Shown one piece after another: positions 35,160-45,723 of a stretch of 64,000 bases of DNA. Numbering within the stretch: position 1 is the stretch's first letter; each line of letters starts with the position of its first letter. The stretch is from Corynebacterium pseudogenitalium (lineage in GTDB: Bacteria > Actinomycetota > Actinomycetes > Mycobacteriales > Mycobacteriaceae): the NCBI RefSeq assembly GCF_024453815.1, contig NZ_CP072934.1, forward strand, positions 1,798,001 through 1,862,000, in the 5' to 3' direction. The notes beneath the pieces were generated by a model, which made no database searches, was not told the DNA's origin, and saw only the letters and a program-made list of their open reading frames with translations. Position numbers and translations under genes: made by a program.

Positions 35160-35951
35160 TCATCCTAGCCCATAGGGCTGATTCGGATTCTTGCGCTGTT
35201 TCTTCTGCGCTTTCTTCATCGCGAGCTCCGGCGGGTCGTCCGAGGTGATAATCATGCCCGCCGCCATGCCGCCAATCGCTCCAAAGAGGTGCGCCTGCCA
35301 GCTAACGCCCTCGACGAGCGGCAGCACGCCCCACATCAGACCCGAGTACGTAAACCCGAGGATGACACCAAGCAACACCTGGCGCGCCGACCTATTAAAG
35401 AAGCCGCGCACCAGCAGGTACGCCAGCCACCCGTAGACCAGGCCCGAGGCGCCAATGTGGTTCGTGCCGATACCGCCAAACAACCAGGTTCCGATGCCGC
35501 CAATCAGCACCACAAAGGCCGTGACCTCCCAGAACACCCGCTTACCGGAGTACCCCACCAAGAACGCGAAGAGCGCCCCCAATCCGGTGTTGCCGATCAG
35601 GTGGTCCAGGTCAGCGTGCAGCAGCGGCGAAGTGAGAATGTGCCAAATACTTGTCAGATCCAGCGGGTGCACGCCAAAGTCGTTGAGCGCCCCGCCGAAC
35701 ACTGCCATGTTCAGGATGTGCACGGCCCAGATAATCGCGATGTAGCCGAGGGCGAACAGCAGCCCGGTTCTGCGCTGCTGCTTGAACTTGCTCTTGCGCT
35801 GCGCGGCGGGGTCCATCGCAGGGTCGACGCCAAACGCGGCAAGCTGCTGGTCCGGGTGCGAGAACGGGCGGTCGAAGGGCTTGCCGTAACCCGGCTGCCC
35901 AGTCTGGCCGTAGCCCCAGCCTGGCCTTGGTGCGTGTGGAGGTTGCGTCAT
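35160..35951 (-). CDS. Rhomboid-family intramembrane serine protease
   Basis: A 263-residue protein with a Gly/Pro/Tyr-rich cytosolic N-terminus (about 60 residues) and six membrane helices. Catalytic dyad Ser169 in GASGLVYGW and His221 in WQAHLFGAIGGM; oxyanion residues in HLIGN (117-121). It would cleave membrane helices; substrates unknown. Homologous to Rv1337. It follows the DUF2017 gene by 4 nt, in one operon. Confidence 0.92.
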   Translation of the reverse strand: MTQPPHAPRPGWGYGQTGQPGYGKPFDRPFSHPDQQLAAFGVDPAMDPAAQRKSKFKQQRRTGLLFALGYIAIIWAVHILNMAVFGGALNDFGVHPLDLTSIWHILTSPLLHADLDHLIGNTGLGALFAFLVGYSGKRVFWEVTAFVVLIGGIGTWLFGGIGTNHIGASGLVYGWLAYLLVRGFFNRSARQVLLGVILGFTYSGLMWGVLPLVEGVSWQAHLFGAIGGMAAGMIITSDDPPELAMKKAQKKQRKNPNQPYGLG

Positions 35952-35955
35952 ATGC

Positions 35956-36498
35956 TTACTCGCCCATCATCGCCTGCAGCAGCGACTCCTGGCAGAACGC
36001 CAACCACTCGATGAGCTGCGCGCGCTGCTGCTCGGCGGCTTCGCCGCCACGGTCGTCGGCCGAGACGTAGAGGCGCATATCGTTGAGCGCCGCAAGGAAC
36101 TGGTGTGCTTCCTCTTCCTCGATGGTCACCTCAACGCCGCCTGTCGGACCCAACGCCTCGTTGACCACCTGCAGGTTCGTCAGCTTTGCCTTAATAATGT
36201 CGTTTTCGTGCAAGCTGCGAAGCAAACCGTTGTCGCCTTCGAACTCCTCGTCCTGCTCCCGTTCAAAGTCAGGCAGCAGGCGCAGGAGCTTCGGGTCCGT
36301 CGGCGCCTCCGAATGCCCCACTGAGAGTCCCATCATCTCCGAGAACTCGTCGCGCGGCGCGGACTGCGCTCGGGCGATCAGCGCCTCGGACACCGTCGCC
36401 GTCAAGTCCCCGATGATCTCGCGCTCGAGGGGGTCAAACAGCGTCGTAAATTTGATGCCTGAGCGCAACAGGCCCTTCTTCTTCCGCCAAGCTTGCAT
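35956..36498 (-). CDS. DUF2017 family protein
   Basis: A 180-residue conserved actinobacterial protein, mostly helical, with the DUF2017 texture (FDPLEREIIGDLTATVSEAL, VTIEEEEAHQFLAALNDMRLYV, LIEWLAFCQESLL). Always next to clpS in actinobacteria (as Rv1332 near Rv1331), hence possibly a regulator of ClpS-dependent proteolysis; that is inference. The first residues MQAWRKKKGLLRS are strongly basic. It begins 24 nt after the clpS stop. Confidence 0.9.
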   Translation of the reverse strand: MQAWRKKKGLLRSGIKFTTLFDPLEREIIGDLTATVSEALIARAQSAPRDEFSEMMGLSVGHSEAPTDPKLLRLLPDFEREQDEEFEGDNGLLRSLHENDIIKAKLTNLQVVNEALGPTGGVEVTIEEEEAHQFLAALNDMRLYVSADDRGGEAAEQQRAQLIEWLAFCQESLLQAMMGE

Positions 36499-36522
36499 TC
36501 GCTACTTTCTCCTTGCCCTGGC

Positions 36523-36822
36523 CTAGCCGGCCTGCTGCATTGTTGCCCAGAGGCCAGCGGTGTGCAGCTTCTTCACGTCGCCTTCGACCTTGTCTTTTTC
36601 ACCAGAGGACACCACCGCTTTCCCCTCGGTGTGCACCTGCATCATGAGCTCCTGGGCGCGCTTGCGGTCGTAGCCCAAGACGGTTTGGAAAACGTAGGTG
36701 ACATAGCTCATCAGGTTGACGGGGTCGTCCCACACTATGCACATCCACGGCAGGTTTTCGCTCGTCGCAACCTCGACGTCGATGGCTTCGTCGAGCTCAG
36801 GAGACGCCATTGGCGAACTCAT
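36523..36822 (-). CDS. clpS: ATP-dependent Clp protease adaptor ClpS
   Basis: A 99-residue N-recognin that delivers N-degron substrates to ClpC/ClpP. Core [21 protein letters not shown] and HTEGKAVV contain the N-end binding pocket residues (Asp in DDPVN, His in VHTEG). I chose ATG 36822 with AGGA 8 nt upstream; ATG 36855 would add 11 residues not typical of the family. Confidence 0.92.
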   Translation of the reverse strand: MSSPMASPELDEAIDVEVATSENLPWMCIVWDDPVNLMSYVTYVFQTVLGYDRKRAQELMMQVHTEGKAVVSSGEKDKVEGDVKKLHTAGLWATMQQAG

Positions 36823-36926
36823 CGCTACAATTCCTGTCTTTTTCATGTGCACCACCTTACCTGCTTCAGAAACACGACGTCCGCAAGCATTGTGTGCTAA
36901 TGCACCCAGCAGTCCCGTCTACGCAC

Positions 36927-36932
36927 TACACT
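36927..36932 (+). promoter_or_regulatory. -10 hexamer of pncB
   Basis: TACACT ends 8 nt before ATG 36941. Confidence 0.4.
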
Positions 36933-36940
36933 CATCGAAC

Positions 36941-38278
36941 ATGACTGAAAACCAGGCCCACCCCAACTACTCGACGGCATTCCTGACGGACATGTACGAG
37001 CTGACCATGCTCGACGCCGCCATTCAAGACGGCACCGCACACAGGCAGTGCGCCTTCGAGGTCTTTACCCGCCGCCTGCCGAATGACCGCCGCTACGGCG
37101 TCGTCGCAGGCACCGCCCGAGTTGTCGATGCCATCCAGAACTTCCGTTTCACCGACGCGCAAATCGAGGCGCTCGACTTCCTCTCTGACGAGGCCAAGGA
37201 ATATCTGCGGGACTACTCGTTCTCCGGCCAGGTCGATGGCTACCGCGAGGGCGACATTTACTTCCCATACTCCCCCATCATGACGGTGCGCGGCACCTTC
37301 GCCGAGTGCGTGATCCTGGAGACAGTCATCCTGTCGATCCTCAACGGCGACTCCGCGGTGGCCTCCGCCGCGTCCCGTATGGTCACGGCCGCTGATGGCC
37401 GCCCGATCATAGAGATGGGCTCGCGACGCACCAACGAGCAGGCAGCGGTCTCTGCTGCGCGTGCCTCCTACATCGCGGGGTTCGTCGGCACCTCCAACAT
37501 GGAAGCCTCCTACCGATACGGCATCCCGGCCTCCGGCACCGCCGCCCACGCGTGGACGCTGCTGCACGTCGACGAGGAAGGTCGCCCCGACGAAGTCTCC
37601 GCGTTTAAGGCACAGGTCGAAAGTCTGGGCAAGGACACCACCTTGCTCGTCGATACGTACGACATCACCAAAGGCATCGAGCACGCACTCGAGGTCGCGG
37701 GCACTGAGCTCGGCGCGATCCGCATCGACTCCGGCGACCTGGGCATCGTGTCGCGTCGCGTGCGCGCCCAACTCGACGAGGCCGGCGCGTTCAACACCAA
37801 GATCATCGTCTCCTCCGACCTCGACGAATTCGCCATCGCGGGCCTGCGCGGCGACCCTGTCGACGGCTTCGGCGTCGGCACCTCGGTGGTCACCGGCTCC
37901 GGCGCACCGACGGCCACGCTGGTGTACAAGCTTGTAGAGGTCGACGGCCACCCCGTGGCCAAGCGTTCCTCCGGGAAGCGCACCTACGGCGGCGCCAAAC
38001 TGGCCAAGCGCGCCTACCGCGCCTCCGGTGTCGCGGTGGCGGAGCTCATCTACCCGCTGCGCGCGGAAATCGATACGAAGCCAGCCCTTGAGTACCGTGA
38101 CCTGGTGGTACCGCTGATTCGGGACGGAGAGGTCGTCGACAAGCATGACGAGCTCGAGGCTGCCCGCGAGCTGCACAATACCGCTCGCACCACCCTGCCG
38201 TGGGAGGGCCTGGCGCTGGCGAAGGGCGATGCGGCGATCCCGACGCGCTTCGTCGGCTTCCCTGAGCCCACCGAGTAG
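36941..38278 (+). CDS. pncB: Nicotinate phosphoribosyltransferase
   Basis: A 445-residue enzyme joining nicotinate and PRPP to form nicotinate mononucleotide. Motifs: N-terminal YSTAFLTDMYELTML, GSRRTNEQAAVSAARASYIAG, GTAAHAW, and the phosphate loop region IRIDSGDLG with DGFGVGTSVVTGSG. The open frame extends upstream only by overlap with clpS on the other strand. Together with pncA and nadE the window carries the nicotinamide salvage route. Next gene dinG 15 nt downstream. Confidence 0.95.
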   Translation: MTENQAHPNYSTAFLTDMYELTMLDAAIQDGTAHRQCAFEVFTRRLPNDRRYGVVAGTARVVDAIQNFRFTDAQIEALDFLSDEAKEYLRDYSFSGQVDGYREGDIYFPYSPIMTVRGTFAECVILETVILSILNGDSAVASAASRMVTAADGRPIIEMGSRRTNEQAAVSAARASYIAGFVGTSNMEASYRYGIPASGTAAHAWTLLHVDEEGRPDEVSAFKAQVESLGKDTTLLVDTYDITKGIEHALEVAGTELGAIRIDSGDLGIVSRRVRAQLDEAGAFNTKIIVSSDLDEFAIAGLRGDPVDGFGVGTSVVTGSGAPTATLVYKLVEVDGHPVAKRSSGKRTYGGAKLAKRAYRASGVAVAELIYPLRAEIDTKPALEYRDLVVPLIRDGEVVDKHDELEAARELHNTARTTLPWEGLALAKGDAAIPTRFVGFPEPTE

Positions 38279-38293
38279 GTAGACTTTCCCGAT

Positions 38294-40255
38294 GTGAGTG
38301 ACCAGCCTTTCGCCCAAACGACCGAAGACCTGCTCGCGGCCGCCGTCGCCGCCCTCGGTGGCGCAGAGCGCCCCGGGCAGGTCGCGATGGCGAAGGCCGT
38401 CACCAAAGCGATCGATGCCGGACGCCATCTCGCCGTGCAGGCTGGCACTGGCACCGGCAAGTCGCTCGCCTACCTCATCCCCGCGATTCGGCACGCGCAG
38501 CAGTCGGACAGCACCGTCGTCGTATCGACGGCCACCATCGCGCTGCAACGCCAGCTCGTCGAGCGCGACCTGCCCCGGCTCGCCGACGCCCTCGAGCCGC
38601 TTTTGGAGCGCCGCCCGACGTTCGCCATCCAGAAGGGCCGCAACAACTACGTTTGCCTGCACAAAATCGGGCTAGACGAGGAGACGCCGGAGGCGCTCAT
38701 CGAGGAAGACGACATTTCCTGGCTGGGCAAACACGTCAAGCGCGTCGCCGAGTGGGCACAGGACACCGAGACCGGCGACCGCGACGACCTCGAACCCGGC
38801 GTACCCGATTTGGCGTGGCGCCAGGTGTCCGTTACTTCCAACGAGTGCCTGGGAGCGAGCCGCTGCCCGCACGGCGACGAATGCTTCGCCGAGCTCGCAC
38901 GCGAGAAAACCCGCTCCGTCGACGTGGTGGTAACTAACCATGCGCTGCTAGCTATCGACGCCCTCGCAGACGTTGACGTACTGCCGGAGCACGACGTCGT
39001 CATCATCGACGAGGCCCACGAGCTCGACGGGCGCATCACCTCCGTAGCAACCAACGAGCTCTCCGCCCGCGCGCTGACGCTCGCTGCCCGGCGTGCGGGC
39101 AAGCTCGGTGCGGATAAGGCGATCCTCGAAGACGTCGCCGACGACTTCAGCGCGGCGCTCGCTCTGGAGGAGCCCGGCCGCTGGGAACGCATCTCCGATC
39201 CCGCGCGCGGCGCCTTCACCGGTGTCCGCGATGCACTGTGGCGCACGCGCAACGCCATCGCGGACGCCCCCGAGGGCGAGGCCGCGAACGACCCGGAAAC
39301 CGCCGCCGAGCGCGGCAACCTCAAGAACCACCTCGAGGACTTGCACGACGCCACCGTCCGCATCCTCGAAGTTTTCGACGAGGACGACCCAGCCAAGCAC
39401 TACGACGTGGTGTGGCTGACACGCTCCGACAAGTACGACGACTCCGTGGCCGTCGCGCCACTCTCCGTCGCCGCCCTGCTGCGGGAGAAGCTCTTCGGCG
39501 AACACACCGTGGTGCTCACCTCCGCCACGTTGACGGTCGGCGGGAACTTCAACGCCATGGCGGCCTCCTGGGGTCTTCCGGACAAGACATGGGACAGCCT
39601 CGACGCCGGCACCCCCTTCGACCCGGCGAAGTCCGGCATCCTCTACACCGCCAAGCACCTGCCTGCACCTGGACGCGACGGCCTGTCGGACGCGACGCTC
39701 GACGAGATCGCCGAGCTCATCACCGCCGCTGGCGGCCGGACGCTCGGTTTGTTCTCTTCGCGCCGCGCCGCCCAGCAGGCCGCGGAAGCGATGCGCACAC
39801 GCCTCCCCTTCGACATCATGTTGCAGGGCGAAGACTCCACCGGCGCGCTCGTGGACAAGTTCGCCCGCAACGAGAACAGCTGCCTGTTCGGCACGCTGAC
39901 CCTCTGGCAGGGTGTCGACGTCCCCGGCCGCTCGCTGTCCCTCGTCATCATCGACCGCATCCCGTTCCCCCGCCCCGACGATCCGCTGTTGCAGGCACGT
40001 GCCAACGCCGCGGATGCTGCCGGGCGCTCCGGGTTCATGGAGGTCTCCGCGACCCACGCCGCCCTCCTCATGGCGCAGGGAGCGGGCCGCCTGCTGCGCT
40101 CGGTCAGTGACCGCGGCGTCGTCGCTGTGCTCGATAACCGCTTAGTCACGAAGCGCTACGGCTCATTCCTACGCCGCAGCCTCCCAGCCTTCTGGGAGAC
40201 CACCAACCCCGATACCGTCAGAGGCGCGCTGCAACGCTTAGTGGCGGCTCGCTAA
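38294..40255 (+). CDS. dinG: ATP-dependent DNA helicase DinG/XPD-type
   Basis: A 653-residue superfamily 2 helicase. Walker A GTGTGKS with Lys56, DEAH box D239-E-A-H242, and four cysteines around NNYVC, NECLGASRC and DECFAE, which bind the FeS cluster. C-terminal motifs TLWQGVDVPG and QGAGRLLRS (motif VI). GTG 38294 is preceded by TAGACT (38280-38285), 8 nt. Homologue Rv1329c lies next to pncB likewise. The stop overlaps the end of the convergent PTH2 gene by 38 bp. Confidence 0.94.
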   Translation: MSDQPFAQTTEDLLAAAVAALGGAERPGQVAMAKAVTKAIDAGRHLAVQAGTGTGKSLAYLIPAIRHAQQSDSTVVVSTATIALQRQLVERDLPRLADALEPLLERRPTFAIQKGRNNYVCLHKIGLDEETPEALIEEDDISWLGKHVKRVAEWAQDTETGDRDDLEPGVPDLAWRQVSVTSNECLGASRCPHGDECFAELAREKTRSVDVVVTNHALLAIDALADVDVLPEHDVVIIDEAHELDGRITSVATNELSARALTLAARRAGKLGADKAILEDVADDFSAALALEEPGRWERISDPARGAFTGVRDALWRTRNAIADAPEGEAANDPETAAERGNLKNHLEDLHDATVRILEVFDEDDPAKHYDVVWLTRSDKYDDSVAVAPLSVAALLREKLFGEHTVVLTSATLTVGGNFNAMAASWGLPDKTWDSLDAGTPFDPAKSGILYTAKHLPAPGRDGLSDATLDEIAELITAAGGRTLGLFSSRRAAQQAAEAMRTRLPFDIMLQGEDSTGALVDKFARNENSCLFGTLTLWQGVDVPGRSLSLVIIDRIPFPRPDDPLLQARANAADAAGRSGFMEVSATHAALLMAQGAGRLLRSVSDRGVVAVLDNRLVTKRYGSFLRRSLPAFWETTNPDTVRGALQRLVAAR

Positions 40256-40970
40256 ACGCCAGCGCCGTCACCGAGCCTGGCGCGACCTCCGTGAACCCTG
40301 CGTCGGCGACCACCACGCCGTCGTGTTCGCGCGCGTACGCCAAGCACTCCGCAAACACGCCGCTGTCCGCCTCGCGGACACTCAGCGGGAAGCCGTCCTC
40401 GGCCCACTCCTGCACCCACTCGAGCGGGCGCTGCGCAGCAAGCAGCATTGAGGCATGCCCCACCTGTGCGGCCGCCTTCCCCGCAGACATCTCGAGCCCA
40501 GCATCCACCACAATCACAGGTGTCGACGCCCCCACCTGCCCCTCCACCGGCTCCATCGGCAGGTCCGTCCCCTTGATCTGCAGCTTCGATACCTCGTGCG
40601 GCACGTCGCACACCGCGGATGGCACAAACGCCCGCACCGACCCGACCGTCACTCCGGGCACCTCCTGCACGTCCAACCAAGCCTTGTTTCGCGCACGGCG
40701 AGTCACCTTGCGGATGCGGTGGTCGTACCAGCGCTGCAGGTGCTCCCGCCACGGCCCGGGCTCGCCCGCTTGTTCCGCGAGGCAGACGGCGACGGTGGCG
40801 CGGGCGGCGTCGACTAGCACCGCGTTGCGTGGTGGCGGGTCCTGCTTCGGCAGGTTGATCACCAGCTGCATCGCCTGCACCGTCTCGGGGTCGCGCGGGT
40901 CCTCGGTGCGCTGCCGGTAGTCAGCGCTGGTGCGCTCGTGCAGGAGCTGCCAAGCTAACTGTCTGCTCAT
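40218..40970 (-). CDS. Aminoacyl-tRNA hydrolase domain (PTH2) protein with N-terminal extension
   Basis: A 250-residue protein. The C-terminal part (about 145-250) has the Pth2 core: VIVVDAGLEMSAGKAAAQVGHASMLLAAQ, then GVVVADAGFTEVAPGSVT. Pth2 enzymes release peptides from tRNA and are rare as free-standing enzymes in bacteria. The N-terminal 130 residues (LAWQLLHERTSADYRQR, HRIRKVTRRARNKAWL) have no recognised domain. The ATG overlaps the serB stop by 4 bp, so it is translated with serB. A TGTCCGC-CTC-GCGGACA palindrome lies inside at 40364-40380. Confidence 0.8.
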   Translation of the reverse strand: MSRQLAWQLLHERTSADYRQRTEDPRDPETVQAMQLVINLPKQDPPPRNAVLVDAARATVAVCLAEQAGEPGPWREHLQRWYDHRIRKVTRRARNKAWLDVQEVPGVTVGSVRAFVPSAVCDVPHEVSKLQIKGTDLPMEPVEGQVGASTPVIVVDAGLEMSAGKAAAQVGHASMLLAAQRPLEWVQEWAEDGFPLSVREADSGVFAECLAYAREHDGVVVADAGFTEVAPGSVTALAFSEPPLSVAARL

Positions 40971-42232
40971 GCTTCGCGGTTTGTCAGAGCGACGCGACCA
41001 TCGATGCCCTGGCGTTCATTCGAGTCGTCGATCTCGTCACGCGGGATGCCGATCATGTAGAGCACCTCGTCCAGGAACGGGTGGTTCACCGACGCGTCCG
41101 CGATCTCCTTCAACGCCGGCTTCGCATTAAACGCAATGCCCAGACCAGCGACAGAGAGCATATCGATGTCGTTCGCGCCATCGCCCACCGCGATCGTCTG
41201 GTCCATGCGCAGGCCGCTGTCCTCAGCAAACTCGCGCAGGAACTCCGCCTTCGCCTGGCGGTCCACCACCTTGCCGATCACCCGACCGGTCAGCTTGCCA
41301 TCCTCAATTTCGAGGGTGTTCGCGCGCACGTAGTCGAGCTCCAGCTCCTCCGCCAGGCCCTCCAGCACCTGAATGAACCCACCGGACACCACTGCGGTGC
41401 GGTACCCCATCGAGTTCAATGTGCGGATCGTGGTCCTCGCTCCAGGCGTGAGCACAATGTCCTTCGCCACCTGCTCAATCACCGACGCGTCGAGCCCCGC
41501 CAGTGCCTTCACTCGCTCGCGCAGCGACTCCTCAAAGTCCAATTCGCCGCGCATCGCGCGCTCAGTCACAGCAGCGACCTCAGCCTCACGTCCCGCGTGC
41601 GCAGCCAGCATCTCGATGACCTCGCCAGTGATCAAGGTCGAGTCACAGTCGAAGCACACCAGGCGCTTCATCCTGCGGTGCAAGCCCGCGTGTTCCATCG
41701 CGAGATCAATCCCCAGCTCTGCTGAGATCTCCGCGAGCTTCTTGCGGATCTCCTGCCCGTCACCCGGCGAGTAATTCGGGATCGTAATGCACAGCTCCAA
41801 ACCTGTCACCGGGTACTGCGCGATCCCGCGAATCGTGTCAATGTTTGCGCCTACCGACGCCAACTCCGTCCCCAGCCGTGACACCGCCTCAGCCGTAACC
41901 GGGTTGCCAAGGACCACCACCACGTGCGTGGAACGCGGGCGCTGGTCCGCGCGGGCGGAGACATCCGTTTCGATGGTGACGCGCTGACCATAGTCCCACA
42001 GGGCGACGCGCAGCTCACGCTCGATATCCACCAAGTCGTTTGGGTCCATGCCCACGAACGCTGCCAGCATCAGGCGCCCTCGGAAGTCCGTCTGCTCCAC
42101 GTCGAGCAACTGGACATTGTGGCGCGACAGGGTTGTGAAAAACGAACCCGAAACGCCCGGGCGGTCTGGGCCCGACGCGGTGATAACCGCAGGCTTGAGA
42201 CCTGCTTGCAGCTCTACCTCAAACGCCGTCAT
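40967..42232 (-). CDS. serB: Phosphoserine phosphatase with two ACT domains
   Basis: A 421-residue enzyme for the last step of serine synthesis. Two ACT-like domains occupy about 1-180 (VITASGPDRPGVSGSFF, THVVVVLGNPVTAEAV). The HAD catalytic core begins CFDCDSTLITGEVIEML with nucleophile Asp195 and Asp197, followed by VVSGGFIQVLEGLA and AVGDGANDIDMLSVAG. AAGGAG lies upstream of ATG 42232. Similar to Rv3042c, whose neighbour is ctaD. Confidence 0.95.
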   Translation of the reverse strand: MTAFEVELQAGLKPAVITASGPDRPGVSGSFFTTLSRHNVQLLDVEQTDFRGRLMLAAFVGMDPNDLVDIERELRVALWDYGQRVTIETDVSARADQRPRSTHVVVVLGNPVTAEAVSRLGTELASVGANIDTIRGIAQYPVTGLELCITIPNYSPGDGQEIRKKLAEISAELGIDLAMEHAGLHRRMKRLVCFDCDSTLITGEVIEMLAAHAGREAEVAAVTERAMRGELDFEESLRERVKALAGLDASVIEQVAKDIVLTPGARTTIRTLNSMGYRTAVVSGGFIQVLEGLAEELELDYVRANTLEIEDGKLTGRVIGKVVDRQAKAEFLREFAEDSGLRMDQTIAVGDGANDIDMLSVAGLGIAFNAKPALKEIADASVNHPFLDEVLYMIGIPRDEIDDSNERQGIDGRVALTNREA

Positions 42233-42298
42233 TGGTGGTGTGCTCCTTCGTGTTACTGGCTGACTGTGATGAGAGTAGCACTTTTGAGCAACACAAAA

Positions 42299-42324
42299 CC
42301 CCTCATCGGAAAACCGATGAGGGG
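42299..42324 (-). terminator. Terminator after ctaD
   Basis: CCCCTCATCGG, AAAA loop, CCGATGAGGGG: an 11-bp perfect stem, 35 nt past the ctaD stop on the minus strand. Confidence 0.75.
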
Positions 42325-42358
42325 TGTGATCTGTCAGGATGAGGGATTCACCATTTGG

Positions 42359-44095
42359 CTACTTCCCGGAGTTCGTGCCCTTCCACGTTGCTGGCGTATC
42401 AGCCTTGTGGTTGCTGTGAGCCTCGCGGCGCAGCTGCTCGACCATGTGCGGGTAGTGCAGCTCGAACGCAGGACGCTCGGAGCGGATACGTGGCAGCGCG
42501 GTGAAGTTGTGGCGCGGTGGCGGGCAGGAGGTTGCCCACTCGAGCGAGTTGCCGTAGCCCCATGGGTCATCCACGGTAACAATCTCGCCGTAACGCCAGG
42601 ACTTGATGACGTTCCAGATGAACGGCAGCATACCGATGCCCAGGATGAAAGAGCCGACCGTGGAGATCTGGTTCAGCAGCGTGAAGCCGTCGGTATCCAG
42701 GTAGTCAGCGTAGCGGCGTGGCATACCCATGTTGCCCAGCCAGTGCTGGACCAGGAAGGTCATGTTGAAACCGATGAACGTGAACCAGAAGTGGATCTTG
42801 CCCAGGCGCTCGTCCAGCATGCGGCCGGTCATCTTCGGGAACCAGAAGTAGACACCAGCGATTGCGGAGAACACCACGGTACCGAACAGGGTGTAGTGGA
42901 AGTGCGCAACCACGAAGTAGGAGTCATGCAGCTGGAAGTCCAGCGGTGGCGAAGCCAGCATAATACCGGTCAGGCCACCGAAGAGGAACGTGAACAGGAA
43001 GCCCATCGCCCACAGCATCGGAGTCTCAAAGGTGATGTGTCCGTTCCACATCGTGCCCACCCAGTTGAAGAACTTCACGCCGGTTGGGACGGAAATCAGG
43101 AAGGTCATGAAGGAGAAGAACGGAAGCAGAACTGCACCGGTTGCGAACATGTGGTGCGCCCACACAGCCATCGACAGGCCAGCAATCGCGAGCGTTGCAA
43201 AGATCAGGCCGATGTAGCCGAACATTGGCTTACGGGAGAAGACCGGGATGATCTCAGAGATGATGCCGAAGAACGGCAACGCCAGGACGTACACCTCAGG
43301 GTGTCCGAAGAACCAGAACAGGTGCTGCCACAGGATTGCGCCGCCGTTTGCGGTGTCGTAAATGTGGCCACCCAGCAGGCGGTCGTACAGCACGCCCAGT
43401 GCAGCAGCGAGCAGCAGCGGGAAGATCATCAGCGCGATGATCGAGGTGACGAACACGGTCCAGGTGAACGCTGGCATACGGAACATCGTCATGCCTGGCG
43501 CACGCATGGTGAGCACGGTGGTCAGCATGTTGATCGCGGATGCGACGGTACCGATACCGGTTGCGCCCACACCGACGATCCACAGGTTCGCGGATACGGA
43601 TGGGGTGTGCGTTGCGTCAGCAAGCGGCATGTACATGGTCCAGCCGAAGTCAGCCGCACCACCCGGGGTCAAGAACCCAGCCAGCATCGCGAACACGCCA
43701 ACGGAGGTAATCCAGAATCCGAATGCGTTCAGACGTGGGAACGCCACATCCGGCGCGCCGATCTGCAGCGGCAGGACATAGTTAGCGAAGCCCCACACAA
43801 CTGGCGTACCGAACGCAAGCAGCATCACGGTGCCGTGCATGGTAAACAGCTGGTTGAACTGCTCGTTGGACAGGAACTGCAGGCCCGGGCTGAACAACTC
43901 AGCACGGATCAGCAGAGCCATCAAGCCACCAACGAAGAACCAGATGAAGGACATGATGATGTACATGATGCCCAGCTCTTTGTGGTCTGTCGTGGTGAGC
44001 TGCTTATAAATCTGAGAGCCAATCCGGCCATTGCCAGTTGGCTCCGGACGTGTCGACTGGACTTTTGTCTCCAGCCTTGGCGCCACAGCGGTCAT
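42359..44095 (-). CDS. ctaD: Cytochrome c oxidase subunit I (aa3 type)
   Basis: A 578-residue membrane protein with 12 helices; the catalytic subunit of the terminal oxidase reducing oxygen to water. Seen: haem/copper ligands in [35 protein letters not shown] 44095 is chosen with GGAGGA just upstream; the longer frame to 44125 adds nothing. It is upstream of serB on the same strand and ends at a strong hairpin. Equivalent to Rv3043c. Confidence 0.95.
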   Translation of the reverse strand: MTAVAPRLETKVQSTRPEPTGNGRIGSQIYKQLTTTDHKELGIMYIIMSFIWFFVGGLMALLIRAELFSPGLQFLSNEQFNQLFTMHGTVMLLAFGTPVVWGFANYVLPLQIGAPDVAFPRLNAFGFWITSVGVFAMLAGFLTPGGAADFGWTMYMPLADATHTPSVSANLWIVGVGATGIGTVASAINMLTTVLTMRAPGMTMFRMPAFTWTVFVTSIIALMIFPLLLAAALGVLYDRLLGGHIYDTANGGAILWQHLFWFFGHPEVYVLALPFFGIISEIIPVFSRKPMFGYIGLIFATLAIAGLSMAVWAHHMFATGAVLLPFFSFMTFLISVPTGVKFFNWVGTMWNGHITFETPMLWAMGFLFTFLFGGLTGIMLASPPLDFQLHDSYFVVAHFHYTLFGTVVFSAIAGVYFWFPKMTGRMLDERLGKIHFWFTFIGFNMTFLVQHWLGNMGMPRRYADYLDTDGFTLLNQISTVGSFILGIGMLPFIWNVIKSWRYGEIVTVDDPWGYGNSLEWATSCPPPRHNFTALPRIRSERPAFELHYPHMVEQLRREAHSNHKADTPATWKGTNSGK

Positions 44096-44469
44096 TCGTT
44101 CCTCCTGACTGTAACTTTCGCACACAAAACAGGTACACGAAAGCTAATTGTGATACCGCATCATCTTAAGTGACGCGCCCATACATTTGCCAGCCTTTCC
44201 GGGCCTTTCCCCAACGTCCACCTCGCACCCCTGCCAAGGCCTGACAACAGCCACCATGAGTTACCTGCCGAAACACCAACAGTCACAGCAGCCACCAAAC
44301 GCATAGCACAAGCCAGTACGCTCGCAACGTTTCGAAACTCCCCCACACACGTCCCCCGTTTAGTATCAACCCAAAGTTTGGGCATGTTTACGTCCGGAAA
44401 CGAAAAACGTGCCACCGCAAACTGCTGCGGTGGCACGAAGTGGCGTCGAAAAGCACTCAGCTGACTGGG
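44096..44469. other. Intergenic region between ctaD and nrdF
   Basis: Contains the ribosome site of ctaD (GGAGGA, 44099-44105) and, near the nrdF end, a terminator hairpin. The middle is AT-richer with AC-rich runs and no credible gene; a 91-codon frame at 44161-44436 lacks a ribosome site and homology. Confidence 0.5.
44408..44437 (-). terminator. Terminator after nrdF
   Basis: CGTGCCACCGCA (44408-44419) and TGCGGTGGCACG (44426-44437) form a perfect 12-bp stem with a 6-nt loop, 33 nt past the nrdF stop on the minus strand. Confidence 0.7.
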
Positions 44470-45600
<1,131 letters not shown>

Positions 45601-45723
45601 TTAGGATTCACCCCCTCCTACCCCCACCCATGCCCGACTCGTTGCGTTGTAGTTCACAGCCGGGGTTATGCTGATTAATAGTCTCAATTCAAACTCTCCG
45701 ATACGAGAAAAAGGATGAATAGC

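Noticed and set aside
36716..36940. Upstream extension of pncB by 75 codons
   Set aside because: It is antisense to clpS and does not resemble PncB N-termini; leaderless -10 supports ATG 36941.
44149..44165. GlxR-type site before ctaD (TGTGA-N6-ATCAT)
   Set aside because: Second half matches TCACA poorly; one half-site is not enough.
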